This document shows, one piece after another, positions 14,684 to 23,641 of a stretch of 33,801 nucleotides of DNA (position 1 is its first letter; each line of letters begins with the position of its first letter). A program made the translations under genes and the position numbers. Source of the stretch: CALJIC01 sp039805565 (lineage in GTDB: Bacteria; Chloroflexota; Chloroflexia; Chloroflexales; Roseiflexaceae); assembly GCA_039805565.1 (NCBI GenBank), contig JBDLTZ010000318.1:1-33801 (forward strand). Direction: 5' to 3'. The notes under the pieces were generated by a model, which saw only the letters and a list, made by a program, of their open reading frames with translations, did no database searches and was not told the origin of the DNA.

Positions 14684-17614
14684 ATGCACGCGCCGAACAT
14701 CGACTCAGACAACATGGCCTTTGCTCAAGCGCGGCTTGAGCAGTTCATCACCTGGACGATGCTCGCGCTCGCGATCCTCGGGGTTCTGACGGCTGTATCC
14801 TTCGTCATGCTCCCTGACCGTCGCACGGCACTCGCCTGCCTGACGATCCTCGGGTATAGTGCGCTGCTCCTCTGGGCCCGGCGCACGGTGAGGCGCGGAG
14901 GGGTCGAGCGAGCCAGCCTCACGATTAGCCTCACGATACTCTGCTCCGGGCTCATTGGCGCGCTCATCACGCCCGAGATGCTGCCGACCCTCGCCGCAAC
15001 CCCGCTGGCCGCGGTGGCGCTGGCACTCCCGTTCCTGAAGCCCGCCACGCTCCAGCGCCTCATCCTGACAGCCTGGGCATGCGGCGGAGTTATCGCCGTC
15101 GCCGCCGCACTGTCCCCGCCGCGCGAGCTGCCCGCGTTCACCCCGCTGCTGGTCGCGTGTGGGGTCATCCTCTCGCTGACGCTGACGCTGGTGCTCCTCT
15201 GGCACCACCACACCCGCATGACGCTGCTGCTCGCGGAGAGCCGGCAGTCGAGCGTGGAGCTGCTGCGCGCCAAGACGAGCGAGGCGCAGCAGGCGGCCGA
15301 GCAGCGCCGCCGCCTGCTCCACATCGGCCAGACGCTCCTCGGCGCGCGGGAGATCGAGGGCGTGCTGGTGGAGGTGCGGCGCCTGCTCGGCCAGGTGCTG
15401 GACTACCACATGTTCACCACCTATTGGTTGGACGAGGGGGACGGCGTGCTACGGATCTCGCCGCTCGCCAGCGAGGGGGCGGATGTGCTCCGCGTCGACA
15501 CCTTCGCCATTCCCGTGGGCACAGGCATCGTCGGGACCGTCGCGGCGTCGCGGAGGGGGGAGCTGCTCAACAGCGCCCACCTCGACCCGCGCTCGGTCTA
15601 CCCGGACGAACCGCCACCCTGCGAGCACATCATCTGCCTACCCATCGCGGCCGAAAACGGGATCAGTGGCGTGTTCATCATCAACCGGCTGGCAGACCCG
15701 CCCTTCTCAGAGGCCGAGTACGCCAACCTCCAGCTCTTCATCGGCTACGTCTCGCTGGCGCTCCAGAACGCGCGGCGCTTCGAGCAGCTCGTGGCGTCCG
15801 AGAGCCGCTACCGCGCGCTGTTCGAGAGCATGCAAGACGCCGCCTACCTGAGTGCGCCAGACGGGCGGCTCCTCGATATCAACCCAACGTTCGTCGAGCT
15901 CTTCGGCTACGATTCGCGCGAGGCGCTGCTCGCGACGACCGCCGATGAGCTGTACCTCAACCCGCTCGACCGGCAGAGGTTCCAGCAACTCATCGAGCAG
16001 CACGGCCAGGTCCGTGACCTCGAGGTGCTCGCGCGGCGCAGGGACGGGCAGCTGCGCGTGGTGGTCGAGAGCGCGGCGGCACTGCGCGGGGCGGGCGGTG
16101 CGATCGTCGCGTACCGCGGCTTTCTGCAGGACATTACGGAGCGCAAGCTGGCCGAGGAGCGGCTCGAACTCGTGCTTACAGGCGTCAAGTGCCTGCTCTG
16201 GTACGCCATCGTGGAGATGCAGGACGGCGCGGCGGGCAGACGGCTGCGCTGGAAGACGCAGGTGTTTAACGAGCAGGCCAGCCGCCAGTTTCTGCCGCTG
16301 GCGCTGGCCCCTGGCCAGTCCTTCACCGAGGCGTGGATACAAAGCCGACCGCCCGAGGACAGCGAACGGGCAGATACGCTCAGCCGCAACTCGATCCTCG
16401 GCGGCCGGCCGGGCTACACGCAGGAGTACCGCTGCCGCACGGCAGACGGCACCATCCGCTGGCTGCACGAGGACGTGCGGGTCGAGCGGATCGCGCCGGG
16501 CAGCTGGCGTGCGGTGGGAGTCTGCACTGATGTGACCGAGCGCAGGCGCGCCGAGGAGACGCTGCGCGAGGCGCACGACCAGCTGACCCTGTGGGTGCGT
16601 CAGCTCGAGCGCAACACCCACGAGATCGAGCTGCTCAACCTGATGGGCGAGCTGCTCCAGGCCTGCCGGAACATCGGCGACGCGTGCGGCGTGATGGCAC
16701 AGACGATGGAGCTGCTCTTCCCGCGCAGCACCGGGGCGATCTATATGCTCGACCCCACGAGCACCGAGCTCGTCATGACCACCGCCTGGGGCGATCCGGC
16801 GCCGGGCGCGGCCTCGTTCGCGCCGGCCGACTGCTGGGCGCTGCGCCGCGGCCGCGCGCACAGCCTGCACGATGTCTCACTCGGCCTGACCTGCCGCCAC
16901 GCCGGCCCGGTCGGCTCGCTCTGCGTGCCGATGCTCGTCCAGAGCGAGCCGATCGGGGTGCTGCACCTGCGCACTGCGCCTCAGCCAAGCCCCGCCGACG
17001 CGGAGGAGGATGAGGAGGCCCTGTTCGAGCGCCAGCGGCGCCTCGGCGTCACCGTGGCCGAGCACGGCGCGCTGGCCATCGCCAACCTCCAACTGCGCGA
17101 AACCCTGCGCCACCAGGCGATCCGCGACCCGCTCACCGGGCTGTACAACCGGCGCTACATGGAGGAGTCGCTCGACCGTGAGCTGCACCGCGCCTCGCGC
17201 CAGGGCGTGCCGCTGGGCATCATCATGCTCGACCTGGACTACTTCAAGCGCTTCAACGACACGAACGGCCACCCTGCGGGCGACGCCCTGCTCCGCGCGC
17301 TGGGCGCCTTCCTGCAGCGCCACGTGCGCGTCGACGACATCGCCTGCCGCTACGGCGGCGAGGAGTTCACCCTCATCCTACCCGAGTCCTCACTCGAGGA
17401 CACGCTGCGGCGGGCCGAGGAGCTGCGGCTCGGCGCGCGCCAGATCGTCGTGCAGTACCGCAGCACCGCGCTGGCCGGCGTCACCCTCTCGCTCGGGGTG
17501 GCGGCCTACCCGAACCACGGGGCGAGCACCGAGGAGCTGCTGCACCAGGCAGACCTGGCGCTCTACGCCGCCAAGAAGGCCGGACGCGACCGAGTTGCCA
17601 CGGCGATCACCTGA
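14684..17614 (+). CDS. Membrane diguanylate cyclase with GAF and PAS sensor domains
   Basis: Predicted to make cyclic di-GMP from two GTP. The 976-residue protein has six N-terminal membrane helices (about 21-43, 48-66, 77-95, 99-116, 122-142, 150-172), a coiled linker, a GAF domain (about 200-365), a PAS/PAC domain (about 372-485), a second PAS/PAC (about 490-625), a second GAF (about 650-765) and a C-terminal GGDEF domain (about 811-976). The active site is intact as GGEEF (891-895). RVDD (882-885), exactly five residues upstream of it, is the product-inhibition I-site, so feedback control is expected. RDPLTGLYNRRYM and LDLDYFKRFND are canonical. I chose the ATG at 14684, preceded by GGGGGGTGAG; an in-frame ATG at 14669 lies inside that ribosome binding site region. 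No EAL domain is present. The cognate signal is unknown. Confidence 0.95.
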   Translation: MHAPNIDSDNMAFAQARLEQFITWTMLALAILGVLTAVSFVMLPDRRTALACLTILGYSALLLWARRTVRRGGVERASLTISLTILCSGLIGALITPEMLPTLAATPLAAVALALPFLKPATLQRLILTAWACGGVIAVAAALSPPRELPAFTPLLVACGVILSLTLTLVLLWHHHTRMTLLLAESRQSSVELLRAKTSEAQQAAEQRRRLLHIGQTLLGAREIEGVLVEVRRLLGQVLDYHMFTTYWLDEGDGVLRISPLASEGADVLRVDTFAIPVGTGIVGTVAASRRGELLNSAHLDPRSVYPDEPPPCEHIICLPIAAENGISGVFIINRLADPPFSEAEYANLQLFIGYVSLALQNARRFEQLVASESRYRALFESMQDAAYLSAPDGRLLDINPTFVELFGYDSREALLATTADELYLNPLDRQRFQQLIEQHGQVRDLEVLARRRDGQLRVVVESAAALRGAGGAIVAYRGFLQDITERKLAEERLELVLTGVKCLLWYAIVEMQDGAAGRRLRWKTQVFNEQASRQFLPLALAPGQSFTEAWIQSRPPEDSERADTLSRNSILGGRPGYTQEYRCRTADGTIRWLHEDVRVERIAPGSWRAVGVCTDVTERRRAEETLREAHDQLTLWVRQLERNTHEIELLNLMGELLQACRNIGDACGVMAQTMELLFPRSTGAIYMLDPTSTELVMTTAWGDPAPGAASFAPADCWALRRGRAHSLHDVSLGLTCRHAGPVGSLCVPMLVQSEPIGVLHLRTAPQPSPADAEEDEEALFERQRRLGVTVAEHGALAIANLQLRETLRHQAIRDPLTGLYNRRYMEESLDRELHRASRQGVPLGIIMLDLDYFKRFNDTNGHPAGDALLRALGAFLQRHVRVDDIACRYGGEEFTLILPESSLEDTLRRAEELRLGARQIVVQYRSTALAGVTLSLGVAAYPNHGASTEELLHQADLALYAAKKAGRDRVATAIT

Positions 17615-17649
17615 CGGTGGTGAGCCCGGCCGCAGAGCGAAAGGCAGCC

Positions 17650-18342
17650 CTACCCCTCAGCCTCAGCGAGCTGCACGGCAGGGTGCGTCATCGTCACGTA
17701 GCACACGATCAGCAGCGCTGCGAACAGGCCCGTCACGCCCACCACCTGGCGCAGCGCCTCCGGGTCGCGCAGCGCGGCCAGCACCTCCGCCAGGACGCTC
17801 CCGGGCATCAGCAGCGCGTCCCAGCTGTTCCAGCGCTGGAAGCGCCCCATATACACCCCTAGCCCGGAGAGCACCGCGGCAGCCACCACGAACAGCTCGG
17901 CCGCTACTCGGCCCGCCATGCCGATCACCACATCGCGCATCACCCCAAGCGACGCCGCCGCAAGCGCGCAGCCGGTCCAGGCGAAGATCGCCACCAGACC
18001 CACGTCGTACCACCAGGCGAAGTTATCGATCTGCCGCAGGTGCACGAAGTCCGTGACGATGTACGGGGCGTTGGGCAGAAAGAGGAGCCAGGCCGCGCCC
18101 AGGGCGAGCACCGGCCAGCGCCGCGAGGGATCGCGCCGGTAGAGGCCCTCGGCAGCAAGGCTGAACAGGTACGGCGTCCAGGCCAGCGCCAGGTTCCAGA
18201 GCATGAAGATGTAGCTGGCAGAGTCGCTCAGGGCCACCCGCGCCACAACTACGGCGCCGCCGAGGGCGCTGCAGAGGGCGAGGGTGAAGAGCGTGCGCGC
18301 GTGTGCGGGCTGTGCGCCGCGGTAGGGCTGAGGTGCTCGCAT
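17650..18342 (-). CDS. DUF1361-family integral membrane protein
   Basis: A 230-residue multi-spanning protein with about six or seven hydrophobic helices. LFLPNAPYIVTDFVHL, followed by a WWYD motif and a GVYMGRFQRWNSWD loop, matches the conserved core of DUF1361 proteins, whose function is unknown. The ATG at 18342 has GGAG 6 bases upstream. It converges with the diguanylate cyclase gene (35 bases between stops, no hairpin seen) and is divergent from the response regulator gene, so no operon partner is evident. Confidence 0.88.
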   Translation of the reverse strand: MRAPQPYRGAQPAHARTLFTLALCSALGGAVVVARVALSDSASYIFMLWNLALAWTPYLFSLAAEGLYRRDPSRRWPVLALGAAWLLFLPNAPYIVTDFVHLRQIDNFAWWYDVGLVAIFAWTGCALAAASLGVMRDVVIGMAGRVAAELFVVAAAVLSGLGVYMGRFQRWNSWDALLMPGSVLAEVLAALRDPEALRQVVGVTGLFAALLIVCYVTMTHPAVQLAEAEG

Positions 18343-18516
18343 GAGTGTCTCCGAGTATTCCTTCGTTCCCGTGCGCCATCATACGCGACGGCGGCAGTTG
18401 CCCGCGACCTCTCAGGGCGCGCGGGGCACGCACCCGGGTGCTTGACACATCTCTTACGATTCACACGACCTGACGCGCCGGGAGGGCGCCCCGCCTCTCA
18501 CGGCTCACGATACCGT

Positions 18517-19254
18517 ATGATCATCACACTTCTTGTCGAGGACAACGAGCGGCTGAGGCCGGCGCTGGCCGCTGGCCTCGAGACCACCGGCGCGGTGCGC
18601 GTGGCGGGCCAGTGCGGCGCTGGCGAGGAGGCCCTGGCCCTGGCGCTGGCCGCCCCGCCCGACGCCGTGCTGATGGACGTCCACCTCGCCGGGCAGATGA
18701 ACGGGATCGAGGCCGCTGTAGCGATCCGGCGCGAGCTACCGCGCCTGCCGGTGGTGTTCTACTCGATCCAGGACGACGACGCCTACTACCGCGCGTTCCG
18801 CAGCAGCGGCATCCTCAGCCACTACGCCTACGTGCGGAAGTCGAACTACCTCCTGCCGCAGCTGATCGTCCCACTGCTGCGCGACGCCGTGGCGGGGCGG
18901 AGCTTCATCGATCCTGAGATCGAGGCGCGAGTCCACGAGGTACGCCACAAGGACGAGCAGAGCCCCATGGCGCTGCTGGAGCCGAACGAGCAGGCGGTGG
19001 CGCACATGCTGGCCCAGGGCATGAGCAACGAGCAGATCGCGGCCCGCATGGGCTTCCGCGACAAGCGCACGATCAGCCGCACCAACGGCCAGATCTACGC
19101 CGCCTGGGGGCTGGCGGACACCGCCACCGACGAGAAAGTGGCGCGCACCCGGGCCGCCCTGATCGTCCGCACCGGGCGACTGCTGACCTGGAGTGATGAC
19201 GGGGCGCCGCTGGCGCTGGATGAGCGCGGCGACTGGAAGCCCTTCGAGTTGTAG
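18517..19254 (+). CDS. NarL/LuxR-type response regulator with atypical helix-turn-helix
   Basis: Response regulator of 245 residues. The receiver domain (about 1-125) has the acidic pair Glu8/Asp9, phosphoacceptor Asp54 in AVLMDVHLAG, Ser83 in the Thr/Ser position and Lys108. The output domain (about 155-205) follows the LuxR pattern up to LEPNEQAVAHMLAQGMSNEQIAARMGF, but the recognition helix (DKRTISRTNGQIYAAWGL) departs from the usual ExTVKxHxxxIxxKL. A further tail of about 40 residues (to WSDDGAPLALDERGDWKPFEL) is not part of the standard fold. The ATG at 18517 starts directly at the first beta strand. A TTGACA at 18443-18448 lies upstream but lacks a good -10. The kinase gene begins 52 bases downstream, so the two form a two-component pair. 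Confidence 0.9.
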   Translation: MIITLLVEDNERLRPALAAGLETTGAVRVAGQCGAGEEALALALAAPPDAVLMDVHLAGQMNGIEAAVAIRRELPRLPVVFYSIQDDDAYYRAFRSSGILSHYAYVRKSNYLLPQLIVPLLRDAVAGRSFIDPEIEARVHEVRHKDEQSPMALLEPNEQAVAHMLAQGMSNEQIAARMGFRDKRTISRTNGQIYAAWGLADTATDEKVARTRAALIVRTGRLLTWSDDGAPLALDERGDWKPFEL

Positions 19255-19306
19255 ATGGTGAGTTTTGGGCCCGCAGTAACTCAATCTCACATCCCAAGCA
19301 TCCCGT

Positions 19307-21493
19307 ATGGCAGTTACAATCCTCCACCTCCTCGACTGGGCGATCATCGCCGTCTCGTTCTTCAACACCGTGGCGCTGCTGTGGCTGGGGCTCACCGTGC
19401 TGCTCAACGCCGAGCGGCGCAGCGCCGGCACGTGGGGCGCAGGCGGCGGGCTGCTGCTGGCCGGGGGGTTCTTCGTAGTTCACTCGGCCGTGGTGGGCCG
19501 CGATATCGAGGCGCTCACGGCCGAGATCGAGCTCTGGTGGCGCGTGGGCTGGCTGCCGTTCATAGGCGGGCCGTACCTGTGGTACGCCGTGATCGCCTGG
19601 TACACCGGCGTCCTGCGCGCCGGGCGGCACCGCTCGTGGCTCACCGTGGTCAGCGTGCTCGGGCTGGCCGCGCTGGCCTTGCTGGCTTTCGCCGACCCGC
19701 TGCCGAACTTCGGGAGCGCGGCGTACCAGGGCGGCGCCGGGGGCTGGACCGAGAGCGCCATCGCTGCCGGTGTGCCCGCCGCCCTGCTGGTCTACCCGGT
19801 CTACAGCGTGCTCTGCATCGTGCTGGCGTTGCTCGCCCTGCGCCGTCCCGAGGCCTCAGAGCGCTTCATGGGAGACGTGGCGCGGCGCCGCGCGCGCCCC
19901 TGGCTGATCGCCGCATCGCTCGCGCTGCTGGCCGTGAGCCTCGCCGTGGGGATGGCGGCCGCGTGGCTCATCCTCCAGATCCAGGCCGGGCGCCTTCCCA
20001 ACCTCTCGATGCGCGGCCTGGCGCTCGTGATCGGCTTCGACCTGCTGGTCTCCGGCCTGATCGCGGTGATCACTGTGCTCACCGGCCAGGCGATCGTCAC
20101 CTACGAGGTCTTCACCGGCAAGGCCCTGCCGCGCGGCGGCCTTCGCCGGCACTGGCGCCGCAGCCTGGGGCTCGCGGCCGGCTACGGGGCGCTGCTGGGC
20201 GGCAGCCTGGCCCTGCCTGTGCCCGTGGACCCAATCTGGCGGCTGATGCTCGCCACTGTGCTCATGACGCTGTTCTTCGCGCTGCTGAGCTGGCGCTCCT
20301 ACCTCGAGCGCGACCAGGGGATCGCGCGGCTGCGGCCGTTCGTCGCCAGCCAGCACATATACGACCAGATCCTGAACCCTGAGGCGGCGGGCGTCGCCCA
20401 CGCGCCGCACGCCGCGCCGCTGCGCGCCCTCTGCGACGAGGTGCTCGGCGCCACGACTGCGCGCCTGATCCCCCTCGGCCCGCTCGCCCCGCTGGTGCCA
20501 CCGCTCCAGCACCCACCCAGCGACGCCCAGCAGCCGGCGCAAGGCGACGAGCTGCCGCACCCCCACGGCTCACCTCCCCCGGCTGCACCGGAGATGCCCT
20601 CCGCGCTCAGCACTCAGCACCTCCCGCCCGGCGCCCTCTGCCTGCCGCTGGAGCCCTCTGAGCACGGCGGGGCCGAGTGGGCAGTGCCGCTCTGGAGCGA
20701 GCGCGGCCTGATCGGGGCGCTGCTCCTCGGCCCAAAGCGAGACGGCGGCCTCTACACTCAGGAGGAGGTCGAGCTCGCCCGCGCCACGGGAGAGCGCCTG
20801 ATCGACGCCGCCGCCGGGGCCGAGATGGCCCGCCGCCTGATGGGCCTCCAGCGCCAGCGCCTGATGGAGAGCCAGGTGATCGACCGGCGCACGCGCCGCG
20901 TCCTGCACGACGACGTGCTGCCGCGCATCCACGAGCTGATGCTGACGCTGCAGGTCCCGACGGGCGGGCGCGCGGGGGAGCCATCCGCCGTCCAGGCGCT
21001 GGCCGAGATCCACAAGCAGATCGCCGACCTGCTCCACGCGATGCCGGCAGCATCCGCCCCGGAGATCACCCGGCTCGGGCTGCTGGCGGCGCTGCGCCGC
21101 TCGGTAGAGGACGAGCTGGCCGGCGCCTTCGAGCGCGTGTCGTGGCAGATCGACGGCGGCGCCGAGGGTGTCGCCCGCGCACTCCCGCCTCTGACCGTCG
21201 AGACAGCCTTCTACGCGGCGCGCGAGGCGGTCCGAAACGCCGCGCGCCACGCCCGGGGCGGGCGCGAGTCAGCGGAGCTGCACCTCACTATCGCGGCACA
21301 CGCCGCCCCCCAGCACCTCACCATCAGCATCGAGGACGACGGCGCGGGTATGGGTGCCTCGCCCTCCCCCGGCGCGGGCCGCGGCCTCGAGCTGCACAGC
21401 ACAATGATGGCGGTGGTCGGCGGTACGCTCACCGTCGAGAGCCGCCCCGGCGCCTTCACCCGCGTGCTGCTGGTCCTGCCGCGCGCCGAGTAG
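19307..21493 (+). CDS. Multi-spanning membrane sensor histidine kinase (HisKA_3 type)
   Basis: Sensor kinase of 728 residues and partner of the response regulator just upstream. The N-terminal half has about nine hydrophobic helices between residues 5 and 345. A GAF-like region follows (about 365-510) but is interrupted by a Pro/Gln/His-rich insert (about 395-440), part of which is encoded by a heptamer repeat. The dimerisation segment RRTRRVLHDDVLPRIHELML puts the phosphoacceptor at about His534, typical of NarX/DesK-like kinases. The ATPase domain has the N box REAVRNAARHARGG (about Asn644), DDGAGMG, and GRGLELHSTMMAVVGGTL. The usual partner of this kinase class is a NarL/LuxR regulator, which fits the neighbour. 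Confidence 0.92.
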   Translation: MAVTILHLLDWAIIAVSFFNTVALLWLGLTVLLNAERRSAGTWGAGGGLLLAGGFFVVHSAVVGRDIEALTAEIELWWRVGWLPFIGGPYLWYAVIAWYTGVLRAGRHRSWLTVVSVLGLAALALLAFADPLPNFGSAAYQGGAGGWTESAIAAGVPAALLVYPVYSVLCIVLALLALRRPEASERFMGDVARRRARPWLIAASLALLAVSLAVGMAAAWLILQIQAGRLPNLSMRGLALVIGFDLLVSGLIAVITVLTGQAIVTYEVFTGKALPRGGLRRHWRRSLGLAAGYGALLGGSLALPVPVDPIWRLMLATVLMTLFFALLSWRSYLERDQGIARLRPFVASQHIYDQILNPEAAGVAHAPHAAPLRALCDEVLGATTARLIPLGPLAPLVPPLQHPPSDAQQPAQGDELPHPHGSPPPAAPEMPSALSTQHLPPGALCLPLEPSEHGGAEWAVPLWSERGLIGALLLGPKRDGGLYTQEEVELARATGERLIDAAAGAEMARRLMGLQRQRLMESQVIDRRTRRVLHDDVLPRIHELMLTLQVPTGGRAGEPSAVQALAEIHKQIADLLHAMPAASAPEITRLGLLAALRRSVEDELAGAFERVSWQIDGGAEGVARALPPLTVETAFYAAREAVRNAARHARGGRESAELHLTIAAHAAPQHLTISIEDDGAGMGASPSPGAGRGLELHSTMMAVVGGTLTVESRPGAFTRVLLVLPRAE
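20604..20624 (+). repeat. Heptamer repeat inside the histidine kinase reading frame
   Basis: CGCTCAG, CACTCAG, CACCTCC are tandem 7-base units encoding part of ALSTQHLPP. The flanking protein sequence is low-complexity and lies in the middle of the GAF-like region. The same repeat family is otherwise intergenic in this window. Confidence 0.55.
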
Positions 21494-21503
21494 GCTCCAG
21501 CCC

Positions 21504-21544
21504 TTGCTATCCGCGCCGAGATGGGCGACAATGACCCCATCTCG
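21504..21544 (+). promoter_or_regulatory. Inverted repeat overlapping a weak promoter upstream of the lipoprotein hydrolase
   Basis: CGAGATGGG (21517-21525) and CCCATCTCG (21536-21544) form a perfect 9-bp inverted repeat with a 10-base loop. TTGCTA (21504-21509) and GACAAT (21527-21532) with 17-base spacing are a weak promoter match whose -10 falls in the loop. The hairpin begins 23 bases after the kinase stop, so it may be the terminator of the two-component operon, an operator, or both. Confidence 0.35.
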
Positions 21545-21610
21545 CTCGCACACGGCGCGCGGCCCATCCGCACCACTATCCCACGTCGCGCCCCCGGAGA
21601 ACCGTAGTCC

Positions 21611-23599
21611 ATGCCCAGACTCCTTTGCCTGGCGGTGATCACCGCTGTGCTCCTCAGCGCCTGCGCCCTGCCCGGCGCCACGCCGCCCACACCCGCGGCC
21701 ACGCTTGCGCCAACGACCCCACCCGCCACGCCCGCGCCCACAACTCTGCCCGAGCCAGCCCCCGCGGCTCCCGAGGCGCCCGCCACCCAGGCCAGCTACG
21801 AGCGCTCCGCCTGCCGCTTCGACACACCGCCCGGCGTCGAGGTCGAGTGCGGCTACCTCACCGTGCCCGAGCGGCGCGACCAGCCCACCGGCCGCACCGT
21901 CCGCATCCACGTGGCCGTGTTCAAGAGCGCCGCCGCCAGTCCCGCGCCCGACCCGGTGGTCTACCTCGAGGGCGGCCCGGGCGGCGACGCGCTCAAGGGC
22001 GTCTCGCTCGGCTACCAGAGCCGTGTCGCGCCGTTCCTGGCCGAGCGCGACTTCATCGTGTTCGACCAGCGGGGCACCGGCTTCTCCGAGCCCTCGCTCG
22101 ACTGCCCCGAGCTGAGCGACCTGGGCTACGAGCTGCTGGACGACGACCTGAGCGTGGCCGAGAGCACGCGCCGCTACGTCGATACAACGCTGGCATGCCG
22201 GGCACGCCTCGGCGAGCAGGGCATCGACTTCACCGCCTACAACAGCGTCGAGAGCGCCGCCGACCTCGACGACCTGCGGCGGGCGCTGGGGTACGAAACA
22301 TGGAACCTCTACGGCATCTCCTACGGCACGCGCCTGGCGCTCACCGCCATGCGCCAGCACCCCGCCGGCGTCCGCAGCGCGGTGCTGGACTCGACCGTCC
22401 CCGTGCAGTCGGGCGAGGTCGAGACTCCGGCCAACATCGCGCGGGCCTTCGACAGGCTGTTCGACGGCTGCGCCGCCGACGCGGCCTGCGCTGCGGCCTA
22501 CCCTGATCTGGAGCGGCGCTTCTACGCCCTAGTGGAGCAGCTGAACGCCGAGCCGGTGACGATGCCGGTGGCAGACCCGCTCACGGGCACACGCTACGCC
22601 CTGCTGCTGAACGGCGACTCGCTGTTCGGCGTAGTGGCGCAGGCGCTCTACTCGTCGCAGCTCATCCCCACGCTGCCGCTGGCGATCCACGCCGCCGCCG
22701 AGGGGGTGGACTACAACCTGCTTGGGCGGCTGGCGATGATCGGCGTGGTGCAGGGGGAGTTCATCAGCGAGGGCATGTTCTACTCGGTGCGCTGCCACGA
22801 GGAGGTGGCCTTCGAGCGGCCCGAGGCGCTGGCCGCCGCCGACGACCCCTTCCCGCAGTTCCGCGGCGCGTTTGACCAGGGCTCCTACGTGGAGGTCTGC
22901 GGCGGCTGGGGGGCGGGCGCGGCCGGGGCGGAGGAGAACCAGCCGGTGCGCAGCGACATCCCCACGCTAGTGCTGGCCGGCGAGTATGATCCAGCCACGC
23001 CGCCGGAGGACGGGCGCATCGCGGCGGCGACGCTGAGCAACAGCACCTTCCTCGAGTTCCCGGGCCTGGGGCACGGCGTAAGCGCCGACGGCGGCTGCCC
23101 GCTGGATATCACGCTGGCGTTCCTCGATACCCCCGAGGCCGCACCCGACGCGTCGTGTATCGCCGAGATGAGCGGTCCAGCGTTCGTGGTCTCGGGCGGC
23201 GAGGTGCGGCTAACGCCGTTCGAGAGCAGCGCGTCCGGCTTCCGCGCCGTAGCGCCCGAGGGCTGGGAGGAGCAGAGTGCGGGGGTGTTTGCGCGTCCGT
23301 CGGGGGATGTGGCGCTGCTACTTCAGTCCAGCCCGGCCGGGAGCCAGCAGCTGCTGCGCGCCTTCGCGGCGCAGTTCGACCTGGAGGCGCCGCCCGAGGC
23401 ATCGGGCAGCCGCGAGGCCAACGGGATGGAGTGGACGCTGTACAGCATCGACGTTCGCGGCCAGCCGGCGGACCTGGCGCTCGCCGAGGACGGCGGGCGC
23501 ACGTTCCTGGTGATGCTGGTGAGCAACGCTACCGAGCGCACCGACCTGTACGAGCGCGTCTTCCTGCCCGCGGTGGATGCCTTCGAGCCGCTCGGGTAG
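21611..23599 (+). CDS. Lipoprotein alpha/beta hydrolase, tripeptidyl/prolyl aminopeptidase type
   Basis: Secreted peptidase-like alpha/beta hydrolase of 662 residues. It starts with a lipoprotein signal peptide (lipobox LLSAC, lipidated Cys18) and a Pro/Thr/Ala-rich linker (about 20-62). The fold shows an oxyanion motif EGGPGGD, FDQRGTGFSEPS, the nucleophile Ser237 in YGISYGT, Asp460 in AGEYDPATPP and His488 in GLGHGVSADGGCP. This matches the TAP-like family, which releases N-terminal tripeptides or proline from peptides. After the catalytic domain there are about 130 extra residues (530-662), probably a separate beta-rich domain. It should be anchored on the outer face of the membrane and supply amino acids from extracellular peptide. 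The gene is transcribed alone, converging with the exporter operon. Confidence 0.9.
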   Translation: MPRLLCLAVITAVLLSACALPGATPPTPAATLAPTTPPATPAPTTLPEPAPAAPEAPATQASYERSACRFDTPPGVEVECGYLTVPERRDQPTGRTVRIHVAVFKSAAASPAPDPVVYLEGGPGGDALKGVSLGYQSRVAPFLAERDFIVFDQRGTGFSEPSLDCPELSDLGYELLDDDLSVAESTRRYVDTTLACRARLGEQGIDFTAYNSVESAADLDDLRRALGYETWNLYGISYGTRLALTAMRQHPAGVRSAVLDSTVPVQSGEVETPANIARAFDRLFDGCAADAACAAAYPDLERRFYALVEQLNAEPVTMPVADPLTGTRYALLLNGDSLFGVVAQALYSSQLIPTLPLAIHAAAEGVDYNLLGRLAMIGVVQGEFISEGMFYSVRCHEEVAFERPEALAAADDPFPQFRGAFDQGSYVEVCGGWGAGAAGAEENQPVRSDIPTLVLAGEYDPATPPEDGRIAAATLSNSTFLEFPGLGHGVSADGGCPLDITLAFLDTPEAAPDASCIAEMSGPAFVVSGGEVRLTPFESSASGFRAVAPEGWEEQSAGVFARPSGDVALLLQSSPAGSQQLLRAFAAQFDLEAPPEASGSREANGMEWTLYSIDVRGQPADLALAEDGGRTFLVMLVSNATERTDLYERVFLPAVDAFEPLG

Positions 23600-23608
23600 C
23601 GGATGGAG

Positions 23609-23635
23609 CGCGGGGGAGGCTATGCCTCCCCCGCG
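23609..23635. terminator. 12-bp stem hairpin between convergent genes
   Basis: CGCGGGGGAGGC (23609-23620) and GCCTCCCCCGCG (23624-23635) pair perfectly around a TAT loop. It occupies most of the gap between the ends of the peptidase gene (plus) and the ABC permease gene (minus). It is a likely bidirectional terminator without U-tracts. Confidence 0.6.
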
Positions 23636-23641
23636 TAGGTA

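Noticed and set aside
14684..17614. c-di-GMP/CBASS-like defence link between the cyclase and the patatin-like gene
   Set aside because: The cyclase is a standard GGDEF protein with intact I-site, about 6.7 kb away and separated by housekeeping genes. Nothing ties it to the patatin-like gene.
18443..18468. Full promoter for the response regulator from TTGACA at 18443
   Set aside because: No acceptable -10 box lies 15-19 bases downstream, so only the -35 matches.
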